Source: Acidobacteriota bacterium (GTDB lineage: Bacteria; Acidobacteriota; Terriglobia; UBA7540). Taken from it: 5,842 bases of DNA. The notes under the pieces are model-generated. The model saw nothing but the letters and a program-made list of their open reading frames with translations, was not told where the DNA came from and did no database searches. Of this stretch, positions 1 through 5,842 are shown in pieces. Position 1 is the first letter of the stretch. The number at the start of each line of letters is the position of its first letter. Where the stretch lies: contig JAJYJL010000600.1 in NCBI GenBank assembly GCA_021789565.1, positions 1 to 5,842 of the forward strand, in the 5' to 3' direction. Both the position numbers and the translations under genes were made by a program.

Positions 1-867
1 ATTGCCCCCTTCAAGGCAGGGGCGCTGGCGCACGTCGCATCCGCTCCAGTAACAACATCGGTCGGTCTGCTGGGCGGAACGCTGGTGGCCATGTGGAATT
101 ATATGGGATGGGACAACGCCTCGACCATCGCTCGCGGAGTGAACAATCCAGAGCGCACCTACCCGCGAGCCATGATCCTGTCTGTCACTCTGGTAGTGCT
201 GACCTACCTTCTGCCGGTTTCGGCGGTCTGGATGACTGGCCTGCCTTCTTCGGCATTTGAAACTGGCTCGTGGGCAACGGTGGCGGGGCTGGTGGGAGGC
301 AACTGGCTACGTGCGCTGCTGGTGCTGGGAGGAATGGTCAGCGGGTTTGGCATCTTCAACGCGCTGGTGATGAGCTATTCTCGCCTGCCGCTGGCTATGG
401 CGCAGGACGGGATGCTGCCGCACATCTTTGCAAGAGTACATCCGAAAACCAAGGCTCCGTGGGTCGCCATTCTGGCGTGCGCGGCCGGATGGGCGTTGTG
501 CCTGGGTCTGGGATTTGAAAGCCTGGTCACGCTGGACATCATGCTCTACGGCGCAAGCCTGGTGCTGGAGTTTGCGGCGTTGGTGGCGCTGCGCATCAGA
601 CGGCCTGAAATGCCGCGCCCGTTCCGCGTGCCAGGCGGAATGGCAGGCGCCATCCTGGTCGGCGTTTTCCCAACCTTTCTACTGACGTTTTCACTCATTC
701 GCAGCCAGCATGAGACCATTTTTGGCATGAATGGATTGCATTTCGGTTTGCTGGCCATCGTGGCGGGTTTTGTGGCCTACTACGCCACTGCGCCGCTGCG
801 CCGGCGGCACCCGGCACAGGCGGCACAGCCGGACCAAATCACGCGGTCGGAGTCAGCGGATGCCTGA
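1..867 (+). CDS. APC-superfamily amino acid/polyamine permease, 5'-truncated by window edge
   Basis: This is an inner-membrane secondary transporter of the amino acid-polyamine-organocation superfamily, which takes up amino acids or polyamines by proton or sodium symport. The frame is open from base 1, so the start and the first membrane helices lie outside the window; the GTG at 85 and the ATG at 91 are internal. 288 residues are visible. Family marks are the MWNYMGWDNAS stretch with NPERTYPRAM (about residues 31-58), typical of the loop after TM6; the SRLPLAMAQDGMLP segment (127-140) with HPKTKAPW (147-154), typical of the TM8-TM9 region; and RPEMPRPFRVPGG (201-213) before the last helices. 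Hydrophobic stretches lie near 59-79, 102-125, 154-172, 177-197, 214-233 and 246-263. The C-terminal tail is polar and variable. The WNY-GWD-S pattern resembles the polyamine/cationic amino acid branch, but substrate cannot be fixed from this part. It converges on the glycosidase gene. Confidence 0.9.
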   Translation: MAPFKAGALAHVASAPVTTSVGLLGGTLVAMWNYMGWDNASTIARGVNNPERTYPRAMILSVTLVVLTYLLPVSAVWMTGLPSSAFETGSWATVAGLVGGNWLRALLVLGGMVSGFGIFNALVMSYSRLPLAMAQDGMLPHIFARVHPKTKAPWVAILACAAGWALCLGLGFESLVTLDIMLYGASLVLEFAALVALRIRRPEMPRPFRVPGGMAGAILVGVFPTFLLTFSLIRSQHETIFGMNGLHFGLLAIVAGFVAYYATAPLRRRHPAQAAQPDQITRSESADA

Positions 868-1012
868 CCGCATGCCCTTTGACGAATCGCAGAGCACGGC
901 CTATCGAAGCATGGATTGAGCGTGGGGGACCCTCATTTCAGAGAATCACTTCGCAGAATCTGCCCCACACCGAAGAGAAACTTCCCGACTGATCCCCGAG
1001 GCCGGAATGGCT

Positions 1013-1060
1013 GGCGCTGTGCCCGGATTGATAGCCGATATCAATTTCACAGCACCTTTT
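1013..1060. terminator. Composite stem-loop between convergent genes, probable bidirectional terminator
   Basis: Seen directly: outer arms GGCGCTGTG (1013-1021) and CACAGCACC (1048-1056) pair at 8 of 9 positions; inner arms ATTGATA (1027-1033) and TATCAAT (1039-1045) pair perfectly around a 5-base loop (1034-1038). CCCGG and TT form an internal bulge between the two stems. On the + strand the hairpin is followed at once by TTTT (1057-1060), as in an intrinsic terminator for the permease transcript; this run overlaps the stop codon of the glycosidase (1059-1061). Read on the - strand, the single outer mismatch becomes a G-U pair, so the fold is even better, but no U-run follows. It starts about 145 bases after the permease stop. 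The AT-rich inner stem is weak alone. Confidence 0.55.
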
Positions 1061-2693
1061 AGAGCTTCTTTCCGTTCGCGGTTTCCAGATGGGTTTCGGG
1101 AACCGGCCGGCTCAGGTAAACGTTGAAGTCCTTCACCTGATCAAGCGCGAATGCGCCCGTTCCGGGCTGCGTCTTGACGTGAACGAAATCAGCGTGCTCC
1201 ACATCTTCCAGGACGAACGCGGGGCGTGCGTCTTCTTTCATCGTGCGCACCTCAACGTCGCTCACCTGAAGGCCCTTGATGTGCCGGAGGTAAAACCCAT
1301 ACGCGGGCATCGGCCCGAACATGTTGGGTTCAGGATAAGCATTCTCTCTTTCCTCGGGCTTGATGGCAGCGTCTTCACTTGTGCCGCCGCCCTGGTTGTA
1401 GATGATGATATCGCTGAGCCGGACGTCTTCAATGGGATGGCCGGGAATTCCGCTCAGGATCGAACAGAAACGTCCTCCGGTGTCGTGAGCCACAAGGTTG
1501 CTGATGCTGACGCGCCGCAACTGGCCGATTGCTCTGCCCTCCGGCCCTCGCATCCGGCTGCCCAGCCGCATAAAGATGGGCAGGTCCGGAATATCGCGCA
1601 TGGTGATGTTGCTGATGGCAATGTCTTCCAGCAGCGCGCCGTCCACCGTCTCCAGGGCCAGGCCGCGGCAATGTTCAAAGACGCAATTGGAAATGGTGAT
1701 GTTCTTGAAGCCTCCGTTCGATTCCGTGCCGCACTTGATGCGGCCGGTTGGGAAGCGCCGTTCGCCCTCCGGCCAGCGCTTGAAGGTGCCATCAAGCACC
1801 GTCCCGAGTTGGTAGCCGCCGGTGACAAGACAGTTGACGATGGTCAACTTCTCCGTGGCGCGCGGGTACCCCAGCGCCCAGGAACTCTTTGGGCAGATGC
1901 CGTCATCCCACGGCGAGTTCACCGTCAGGTTTGAAACGCGCACATTGTGGCAGCAGTCGATGTCGATGCCATCGCGGTCCGTATCCATCACAACATTGTC
2001 GATTGTGAAGTTGTCCACGCCAGTTGCAAGGACACAGAAGTGGCCGCCTTTGAGAATCGAGACGTCGCGGATAGTCACGTTGTGGCAGTTCTTCAGGCTG
2101 ATGGTTTTGTCGCCCACGCCCGGGTTCGACTCTCCGGGTCCGCGCGTGAGCCCCTTGCCCCAGATGAGCCCTGGGCCAAGAATCGAAACATCGTGAATCC
2201 CCACGCCCCACAAGAGGGCGTTGTGCCAGTGCCGGTGGCCAAAATCTTCATACTTGCCGGCCTCGGGATTGTCTTCGGCAGCGTCGAAGTTGCCGCCCTG
2301 CCCGGTTTCGCCGGCCAGGATGGTGGCGCCGCGGTCGAGATAAAGCGCTACGTTGCTCTTCAAATGAATCGAGTAGCAAAGATAAGTGCCCGCCGGAAAA
2401 AATACAGTCCCCCCGCCTGCGGCGGCCGCGGCTTCAATCACCTTGTTGATGGCCGGAGTGTCAACTGTTTTGCCGTCACCCGCGGCACCCATTGCACGCA
2501 CGTTGAACACGACCGCACCATGCATAGGGTTCGGAATGCCGGGCATCTGTCCCGTTGCAGGAAGTCCAACCCCGGCCGCACGGCCCACGCCCGGGAACAC
2601 AAGGTCCGCTGCCACCAGTCCTGCTCCAAGTCCGAACATTTTGTGGAGAGCCTGCCGCTTGCTGATATTGATGTTTGCAATGTGGTCCGTCAT
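1059..2693 (-). CDS. GH28-type glycoside hydrolase (polygalacturonase/rhamnogalacturonan-hydrolase family), exported
   Basis: This is a right-handed parallel beta-helix enzyme predicted to hydrolyse pectic polysaccharide (homogalacturonan or rhamnogalacturonan) outside the cytoplasm. Residue numbers count from the GTG at 2696 (545 aa). The N-terminus has SKRQALHK (12-19), then a hydrophobic run (21-41) ending near GRAAG: a signal peptide, with a KR variant of the Tat twin-arginine motif. Residues 63-126 (FNVRAMGAAGDGKTVDT, then GGGTVFFPAGTY) are the usual N-terminal pectate-lyase-3-like helix entry. GH28 catalytic marks follow: DTDRDGIDID (238-247) for the NTD motif, WDDGI (263-267) for the DD motif, and GRIKCGTESNGGF (318-330) for the RIK motif. 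The third motif, normally GHG, reads GGYQLG (293-298), without His. Repeated NITISN/DIAISN/VSISN strands mark helix coils. I prefer the ATG at 2693 over the GTG at 2696 because AAAGGA lies 6 bases from the ATG but only 3 from the GTG. Exact substrate is unknown. Confidence 0.9.
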   Translation of the reverse strand: MTDHIANINISKRQALHKMFGLGAGLVAADLVFPGVGRAAGVGLPATGQMPGIPNPMHGAVVFNVRAMGAAGDGKTVDTPAINKVIEAAAAAGGGTVFFPAGTYLCYSIHLKSNVALYLDRGATILAGETGQGGNFDAAEDNPEAGKYEDFGHRHWHNALLWGVGIHDVSILGPGLIWGKGLTRGPGESNPGVGDKTISLKNCHNVTIRDVSILKGGHFCVLATGVDNFTIDNVVMDTDRDGIDIDCCHNVRVSNLTVNSPWDDGICPKSSWALGYPRATEKLTIVNCLVTGGYQLGTVLDGTFKRWPEGERRFPTGRIKCGTESNGGFKNITISNCVFEHCRGLALETVDGALLEDIAISNITMRDIPDLPIFMRLGSRMRGPEGRAIGQLRRVSISNLVAHDTGGRFCSILSGIPGHPIEDVRLSDIIIYNQGGGTSEDAAIKPEERENAYPEPNMFGPMPAYGFYLRHIKGLQVSDVEVRTMKEDARPAFVLEDVEHADFVHVKTQPGTGAFALDQVKDFNVYLSRPVPETHLETANGKKL

Positions 2694-2699
2694 CACGAA

Positions 2700-2705
2700 T
2701 CCTTT
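2700..2705 (-). promoter_or_regulatory. Shine-Dalgarno deciding the start of the glycosidase
   Basis: Read on the - strand, AAAGGA precedes two adjacent in-frame start codons, GTG (2696-2694) and ATG (2693-2691). Spacing is 3 bases to the GTG and 6 to the ATG, so the ATG is the likely start and the protein would be 544 residues. Confidence 0.6.
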
Positions 2706-2740
2706 CTGCCTTAAGAATATCGAACGCCCGCACCCGCCCT

Positions 2741-2770
2741 GGATATGATCGCGAGGACGCCATCATATCC
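2741..2770. promoter_or_regulatory. Perfect 9-bp dyad in the glycosidase control region, candidate operator
   Basis: GGATATGAT (2741-2749) and ATCATATCC (2762-2770) are exact reverse complements 12 bases apart, with arm centres 21 bp apart, about two helical turns. Inside the spacer, GCG (2751-2753) and CGC (2758-2760) also pair around AGGA, with a C-C mismatch at 2750/2761, so the single strand could fold into an almost complete hairpin. The distal arm contains the predicted -10 box of the glycosidase promoter, so a bound protein would block it. A partial third half-site (ATGATATGC, 2780-2788, 7 of 9 matches to the second arm) follows in direct orientation. An operator is the likeliest reading; an RNA stem in a longer leader is the alternative. 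The regulator is not in the window. Confidence 0.5.
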
Positions 2771-2790
2771 GCCGCCGCAATGATATGCAA
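2762..2790 (-). promoter_or_regulatory. Predicted sigma70-like promoter of the glycosidase
   Basis: On the - strand, TTGCAT (2790-2785) and TATGAT (2767-2762) are separated by exactly 17 bases. The -10 matches consensus at 5 of 6 positions, the -35 at 3 of 6. Transcription would start near 2755, giving a leader of about 60 bases to the ATG at 2693. The -10 lies in one arm of the dyad at 2741-2770. Confidence 0.45.
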
Positions 2791-2815
2791 CATCGTACCG
2801 GCGAATTCAAGTAGA

Positions 2816-3254
2816 ATGCCTGTCGATAACGAGGCCCGTTTGCGGACCTGCGCTAACCCGAACTGGCGCTTGCGCGCTACCACTGGGAAAAACAAAATGA
2901 ATTTGCCTCCCGCGCCGGTCTGAGAGGCAGGCTCCTCATCCCGGATCCCGAGGTCCTTAGCAGCCAGTGGAGTGAACTGGTGCGGCAGGTTGCACACCCG
3001 TCGCCACATGTGGTTGAACACAATCCCGCCGGCTATTCCATGGACACCCTTTTTGAACACCTGCAACGGGGTGTCGCCGGCACCATCATTTCTAGTGATT
3101 GGGGCTCGGCGGGGAGGGGCTTGTGTGGCTTGACGAATTTGGCCGGCCGCTGAACGGCGGTTCACTTGATTTGTACACGGAGCCGGTGGTGGTCAGCGCC
3201 AAAGGCATGCCAGCGGACAAGCTGTTCGATGCGCTGGCCACAATCCAGCGATAG
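2816..3254 (+). pseudogene. Unrecognised small gene broken by two single-base losses (or sequencing errors)
   Basis: I do not recognise the family. Three open stretches in successive frames read as one protein of about 147 residues. From the ATG at 2816 it begins MPVDNEARLRTCANP. After a one-base loss near 2857-2860 it continues as ELALARYHWEKQNEFASRAG and on through RLLIPDPEVLSSQWSELVRQ, HPSPHVVEHNPAGYSMDTLF and GVAGTIISSDWG. After a second loss in the G-rich run at 3108-3119 it ends GLVWLDEFGRPLNGGSLDLY, then TEPVVVSAKGMPADKLFDAL, stopping at TAG 3252-3254. Composition is protein-like: Trp, His, Glu and Asp are frequent, codon third positions are G/C-rich, and no stop interrupts the repaired frame. 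No signal peptide or membrane segment is seen; it would be a soluble cytoplasmic protein. It diverges from the glycosidase and shares its control region. The start is uncertain (an in-frame ATG also lies at 2780), and its ribosome site is weak. Confidence 0.5.
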
Positions 3255-3342
3255 AACAACGCCAGCCCCAAACGAGGACACTGCCACGGGCTTTCGCCAC
3301 CCTCACAGAATTTATCAGGCTGGTATTGAAAATGGTCCTGCG

Positions 3343-4368
3343 TCAGCGGGGCGCAGCTTTATCAGCAGATAGGACTCCGGCAGCTTTCATCTGTTCCATG
3401 ATGGTGTGGATCCTGGGAGCGAAGCGGCCCTCCGGCTCTTTGCGAAGGTATTCCTCCATCTCGCCGTAAGCGTCGTCGTACTTCGATTCCCGGAAGTAAA
3501 CGTCAGCCAGTTTGACGTACAGAAGCGAAGGCGGGGTCTTATTCAGTCTGGACACTTCACGCAACTCTTTTTCAGCCTCGGTGTAATTCTTCATCCCATA
3601 GTTTGCGATCCCCAACTGGAAATGGAACTGCCAAGCGTCGGGGGAATGTTTCATTCCCTCCTGGAGGGTCTTGACGCTCTGCTCGTATTGCCCTTTGGCG
3701 TCCAACAACTGGGCCAGTTCGATGTAGGCATCAAGAAAGGCCGCATCGCACTGGATCGCCTTCCGTAACCTTGTCTCAGCCTCAGCGGATTCGGTCTTCC
3801 GGATAATCAAAAGGGTGGCCAGGTCCACCTGCGCACGCGTATAGCAAGGGTAATCGTGTGTGGCTTGCTCAAAGTATCGCTGGGCAACGGAGTAATGGTG
3901 CTCCTGGAAGGCGCGGCTTCCTTTCTCATACTTCTTTCTGGCGCCCTCAGGTACCCGCAGATCGGCAACTGAAGTGACTGCGCCTTTATTGGGTTGCTCT
4001 TTGGTCTCCGGTGTCAATTGAACGTTAATGGTAACGTTGCCTCCACTGTATCGAAGGTTCGCTTCCATTTGCGCCGTGCGAAAACCCCTGGCAGTAACCA
4101 CCATCCGATAGTTGAGCCTCGCCAGGCCATCGATTTCAAAATGGCCGGCAGAGTCAACCGGCTGCGAAGCCACCAACTGGCCGGTGTTGGTTAGAAGGGT
4201 GACGGTGACGCCGAAGGGGATCGTCACCCCACTCCGCGTTGTCACCTGGCCACTGAGGGATGCTGAGCGCTGGCAAAATGCGGCAGGCTGGTTTGCGAGC
4301 GTCAGGAAACAAACCGCAAGCAAAGATCCGATGACCCGTCCCCATGAATACGTCCGGAGTACTTGCAT
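3343..4368 (-). CDS. Exported CarboxypepD_reg-like + TPR-repeat protein
   Basis: This is a protein-interaction scaffold, not an enzyme. Residues 1-35 form a Sec signal peptide: Arg at 5 and 11, then a hydrophobic core at 13-25; I see no proper lipobox before Cys20 or Cys32. Residues 36-118 form a carboxypeptidase-regulatory-like beta-sandwich: SLSGQVTTRSG, then VTVTLLTNTGQLV, GHFEIDGLARLNYRMVVTA and VTINVQL. After a short linker, residues 143-312 hold about five TPR units (near 143-174, 177-209, 212-243, 246-276 and 281-312), with the usual A-x-x-x-F-E-x-A and Y-x-x-A-x-x pattern; WQFHFQLGIANYGMKNYTEA is the clearest. The ATG at 4368 has GAGGTG five bases upstream. Proteins of this layout are common in Acidobacteriota envelopes; partner and role are unknown. 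It stands alone: the next same-strand gene upstream is 324 bases away. Confidence 0.85.
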   Translation of the reverse strand: MQVLRTYSWGRVIGSLLAVCFLTLANQPAAFCQRSASLSGQVTTRSGVTIPFGVTVTLLTNTGQLVASQPVDSAGHFEIDGLARLNYRMVVTARGFRTAQMEANLRYSGGNVTINVQLTPETKEQPNKGAVTSVADLRVPEGARKKYEKGSRAFQEHHYSVAQRYFEQATHDYPCYTRAQVDLATLLIIRKTESAEAETRLRKAIQCDAAFLDAYIELAQLLDAKGQYEQSVKTLQEGMKHSPDAWQFHFQLGIANYGMKNYTEAEKELREVSRLNKTPPSLLYVKLADVYFRESKYDDAYGEMEEYLRKEPEGRFAPRIHTIMEQMKAAGVLSADKAAPR

Positions 4369-4692
4369 CGGAGCACCTCGCAGAAATGAATTGCCGCGCC
4401 CCGTCCCTGTTCTTGCTGATGGCTGCGAAACAAAGGGACAATCATTCCTGCCCCTCGTTCGATGAGCATTAAAAAGTTATCGCCCGCGTCATGCTGGAAC
4501 AAAGCTCGGCTAAGGCTGTTCCATCAATTTCATCTGTCTACTTAGTTTGTAATCCCTTCGGGAGCCTTCCGTCAAACGAATGTTCCCCCCAGGCGGCTCG
4601 ATGCAGGCGAACAATCGCCACAGCGGCCAGGCAGAGAAGATGCGCCTTCTGGTCGAACTGCAATAGGGGCTCGGTTACCGGGAAAACAGAAT
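4369..4692. other. 324-base non-coding gap with promoter space for the TPR gene and two small dyads
   Basis: No convincing gene is present; the short frames here lack ribosome sites and protein-like composition. It must hold the promoter of the TPR-protein gene (-) and the end of the transporter transcript. Two inverted repeats are visible: TGGAACA (4495-4501) with TGTTCCA (4517-4523), and GGCGA (4606-4610) with TCGCC (4615-4619) around a 4-base loop. Neither is followed by a U-run on the - strand, so I do not call a terminator for the transporter. No good -35/-10 pair stands out. Confidence 0.5.
4495..4523. repeat. 7-bp inverted repeat, possible operator upstream of the TPR gene
   Basis: TGGAACA (4495-4501) and TGTTCCA (4517-4523) are exact reverse complements around 15 bases, with arm centres 22 bp apart. 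It lies 127 bases upstream of the TPR-protein start. It could be a regulator site or a weak hairpin; half-sites of this length can occur by chance. Confidence 0.3.
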
Positions 4693-5842
4693 TCAGGAAT
4701 GGGCTCTTTGCGTGATGGGCTTAATTCTGGGGATGATCAGATGCACCAGCGCGAGCGCAATGGGATGCATGGTTCCGCAGATGATGAACAACGGAATGTA
4801 GGAATGGGTGAACTGCAGAATGTAACCCGCCAGCGGAGCGATGATCATGCCGCCAACCGCGCCAGCCGCTCCGCCGATTCCCACCACTGACGCCACGTCA
4901 CGCTTGGGAAAAAGGTCAGACGCCAGCGTAAAAACGTTGGCGGACCATCCCTGGTGTGCGGAGGTGGATACGGAAATCAGGGCCAGAGCCAGCCAGACAT
5001 TCCCGGTCAGGACTGCGGCGATGCCGGCAGGCATGGAAAAGGCGCAGACGGCCATGGCAGTTTTGCGGCCGGCATTCACACTCCATCCTCGCCTCATCAG
5101 AAAGCCGGAGAGCCATCCGCCGCCCACGCTGCCAATAATCGCGGCGATGAAGGGAATGGTGCCGAACCACTCAAGCTGTTGAATGCTGAAACCGCGCGCC
5201 TGCACCAGATACTTGGGAAGCCAGAAAACGTAGAACCACCAGATGGGATCGGTGAGAAACTTGGCGATGGTAAACCCCCACGTCTCGCGGAATCCCAACA
5301 AGCGTCGCCATTCGATTTTTGACTCGGGCTCCTCTTGTTCTCCCGGCTCGCGCATTTCAATCTTCTTCAATTCTTCCAGTGACAGCCAGCGATGCAGCCT
5401 CGGCGTCTGATAGAGCAACAGCCACACCACCATGATGACGAGCGCGAAAACTCCAGTGACAACGAAGGCCGCTTTCCAGCCCCAGTGCAGCAGGATGGCG
5501 CCCACCACGGGATAGGCGATGACGTTGCCTATGTTGGTCCCGGAGTTGAAGATGCCGGTGGCCAGCGCCCGCTCGCGCTTGGGGAACCACTCGGCCACGG
5601 CCTTGATGGAGGCCGGAAAGTTGCCCGCTTCGCCGGCGCCCAGCATGAACCGTGCGACTCCAAAAGAAAGCACGCCGCGCGCCATTCCGTGACCGATGGT
5701 GGCAAGGCCCCACCAGCCCATCGAGATGGCATATCCGATCCGTGTGCCCAGCCAGTCAACGATGCCGCCAGAAATCAGCATAAAGATGGCATAGGCCCAC
5801 ATGAAAGCGGCAATGATCCAGCCGTAGTCGGCTTCGGTGATA
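4693..5842 (-). CDS. MFS transporter of the ACS/ExuT type, probable hexuronate (sugar acid) importer, 5'-truncated
   Basis: This is an inner-membrane proton symporter of the anion:cation symporter family, which takes up hexuronates, hexarates or galactonate. The frame is open to the window edge, giving 382 visible residues; the start and most of TM1 lie outside, and the ATG at 5802 is internal. From the visible start: TEADYGWIIAAF (2-13) opens TM2; SGGIVDWLGTRIG (24-36) is the MFS motif-A loop; GAGEAGNFPASIKAVAEWFP (68-87), continuing KRERALATGIFNSGTNIG, is the hallmark of ExuT-like members; a charged central loop follows TM6 (144-181, rich in Glu/Lys); and AHQGWSANVFTLASDLFP (295-312) matches the ExuT TM10 region. 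About eleven hydrophobic helices are present. The nearby GH28-type enzyme makes galacturonate a reasonable substrate, but glucarate or galactonate porters share the motifs, so no symbol is given. The stop is TGA at 4693-4695. Confidence 0.88.
   Translation of the reverse strand, partial: ITEADYGWIIAAFMWAYAIFMLISGGIVDWLGTRIGYAISMGWWGLATIGHGMARGVLSFGVARFMLGAGEAGNFPASIKAVAEWFPKRERALATGIFNSGTNIGNVIAYPVVGAILLHWGWKAAFVVTGVFALVIMVVWLLLYQTPRLHRWLSLEELKKIEMREPGEQEEPESKIEWRRLLGFRETWGFTIAKFLTDPIWWFYVFWLPKYLVQARGFSIQQLEWFGTIPFIAAIIGSVGGGWLSGFLMRRGWSVNAGRKTAMAVCAFSMPAGIAAVLTGNVWLALALISVSTSAHQGWSANVFTLASDLFPKRDVASVVGIGGAAGAVGGMIIAPLAGYILQFTHSYIPLFIICGTMHPIALALVHLIIPRIKPITQRAHS

Noticed and set aside
922..968. 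GTGGGG (922-927) and CCCCAC (963-968) as a terminator hairpin
   Set aside because: Only 6 bp with a 35-base loop and no U-run; the hairpin at 1013-1056 is much better.
919..1125. Open + strand stretch after the permease, as a possible decayed gene
   Set aside because: No start or recognisable motif, and much of it is antisense to the well-supported glycosidase end.
1089..2714. Two long + strand frames opposite the glycosidase, nearly continuous in one frame
   Set aside because: They are the mirror of G/C-rich third codon positions in a real - strand gene with clear GH28 motifs; their translations show no domain, signal or repeat pattern.
2476..3165. A 229-codon - strand frame running from the glycosidase 5' end through the control region
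   Set aside because: It overlaps the glycosidase in another frame and lies antisense to the broken gene, whose + strand translation is far more protein-like.
3255..3342. Terminator for the TPR gene
   Set aside because: Only a 3-bp stem with a GAAA loop is visible on the - strand, without a U-run.
3166..3372. A 68-codon + strand frame
   Set aside because: It covers the end of the broken gene in the wrong frame and the end of the TPR gene antisense; composition (RSRWWSAPKACQR) is not protein-like.
4580..4663. Short + strand frame ending EKMRLLVELQ
   Set aside because: 27 codons, no ribosome site and no support on either side; may be a gene remnant but not supportable.

Overview
The window is GC-rich bacterial DNA with tight, ordinary gene spacing. 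It looks like a carbohydrate-degrading soil or plant-litter bacterium. The mix of a parallel beta-helix glycosidase with a signal peptide, an exported CarboxypepD_reg-TPR protein and an ExuT-type sugar-acid transporter is common in Acidobacteriota. That assignment is an inference from protein style; there is no rRNA or marker gene to fix it.

Layout, left to right. Bases 1-867 (+) hold the 3' two thirds of an APC-superfamily amino acid/polyamine permease whose start lies outside the window. It converges on a GH28-type pectin-degrading glycosidase (1059-2693, -). A long two-part hairpin at 1013-1056, followed by TTTT, sits between the two stop codons and probably ends transcription. Upstream of the glycosidase is a compact control region with a Shine-Dalgarno that favours the ATG at 2693, a sigma70-like promoter (2762-2790) and a perfect 9-bp dyad (2741-2770). 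Diverging from it is a small unrecognised gene (about 2816-3254, +) that reads as one protein only if two single-base losses are repaired. A secreted CarboxypepD_reg + TPR protein follows (3343-4368, -). After a 324-base non-coding gap comes a hexuronate-type MFS transporter (4693 to the window end, -), whose start lies beyond the right edge.

How it fits together (inference): the GH28-like enzyme would release uronic-acid sugars from pectin or rhamnogalacturonan outside the cytoplasm, and the ExuT-like transporter would bring such sugar acids in. The two are on the same strand but about 2 kb apart, so they are likely a functional neighbourhood rather than one operon. The permease and the TPR protein have no obvious part in this. 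I see no CRISPR array, tRNA, rRNA, IS element or phage gene. The most unusual items are the frameshifted unknown gene and the dyad between it and the glycosidase.
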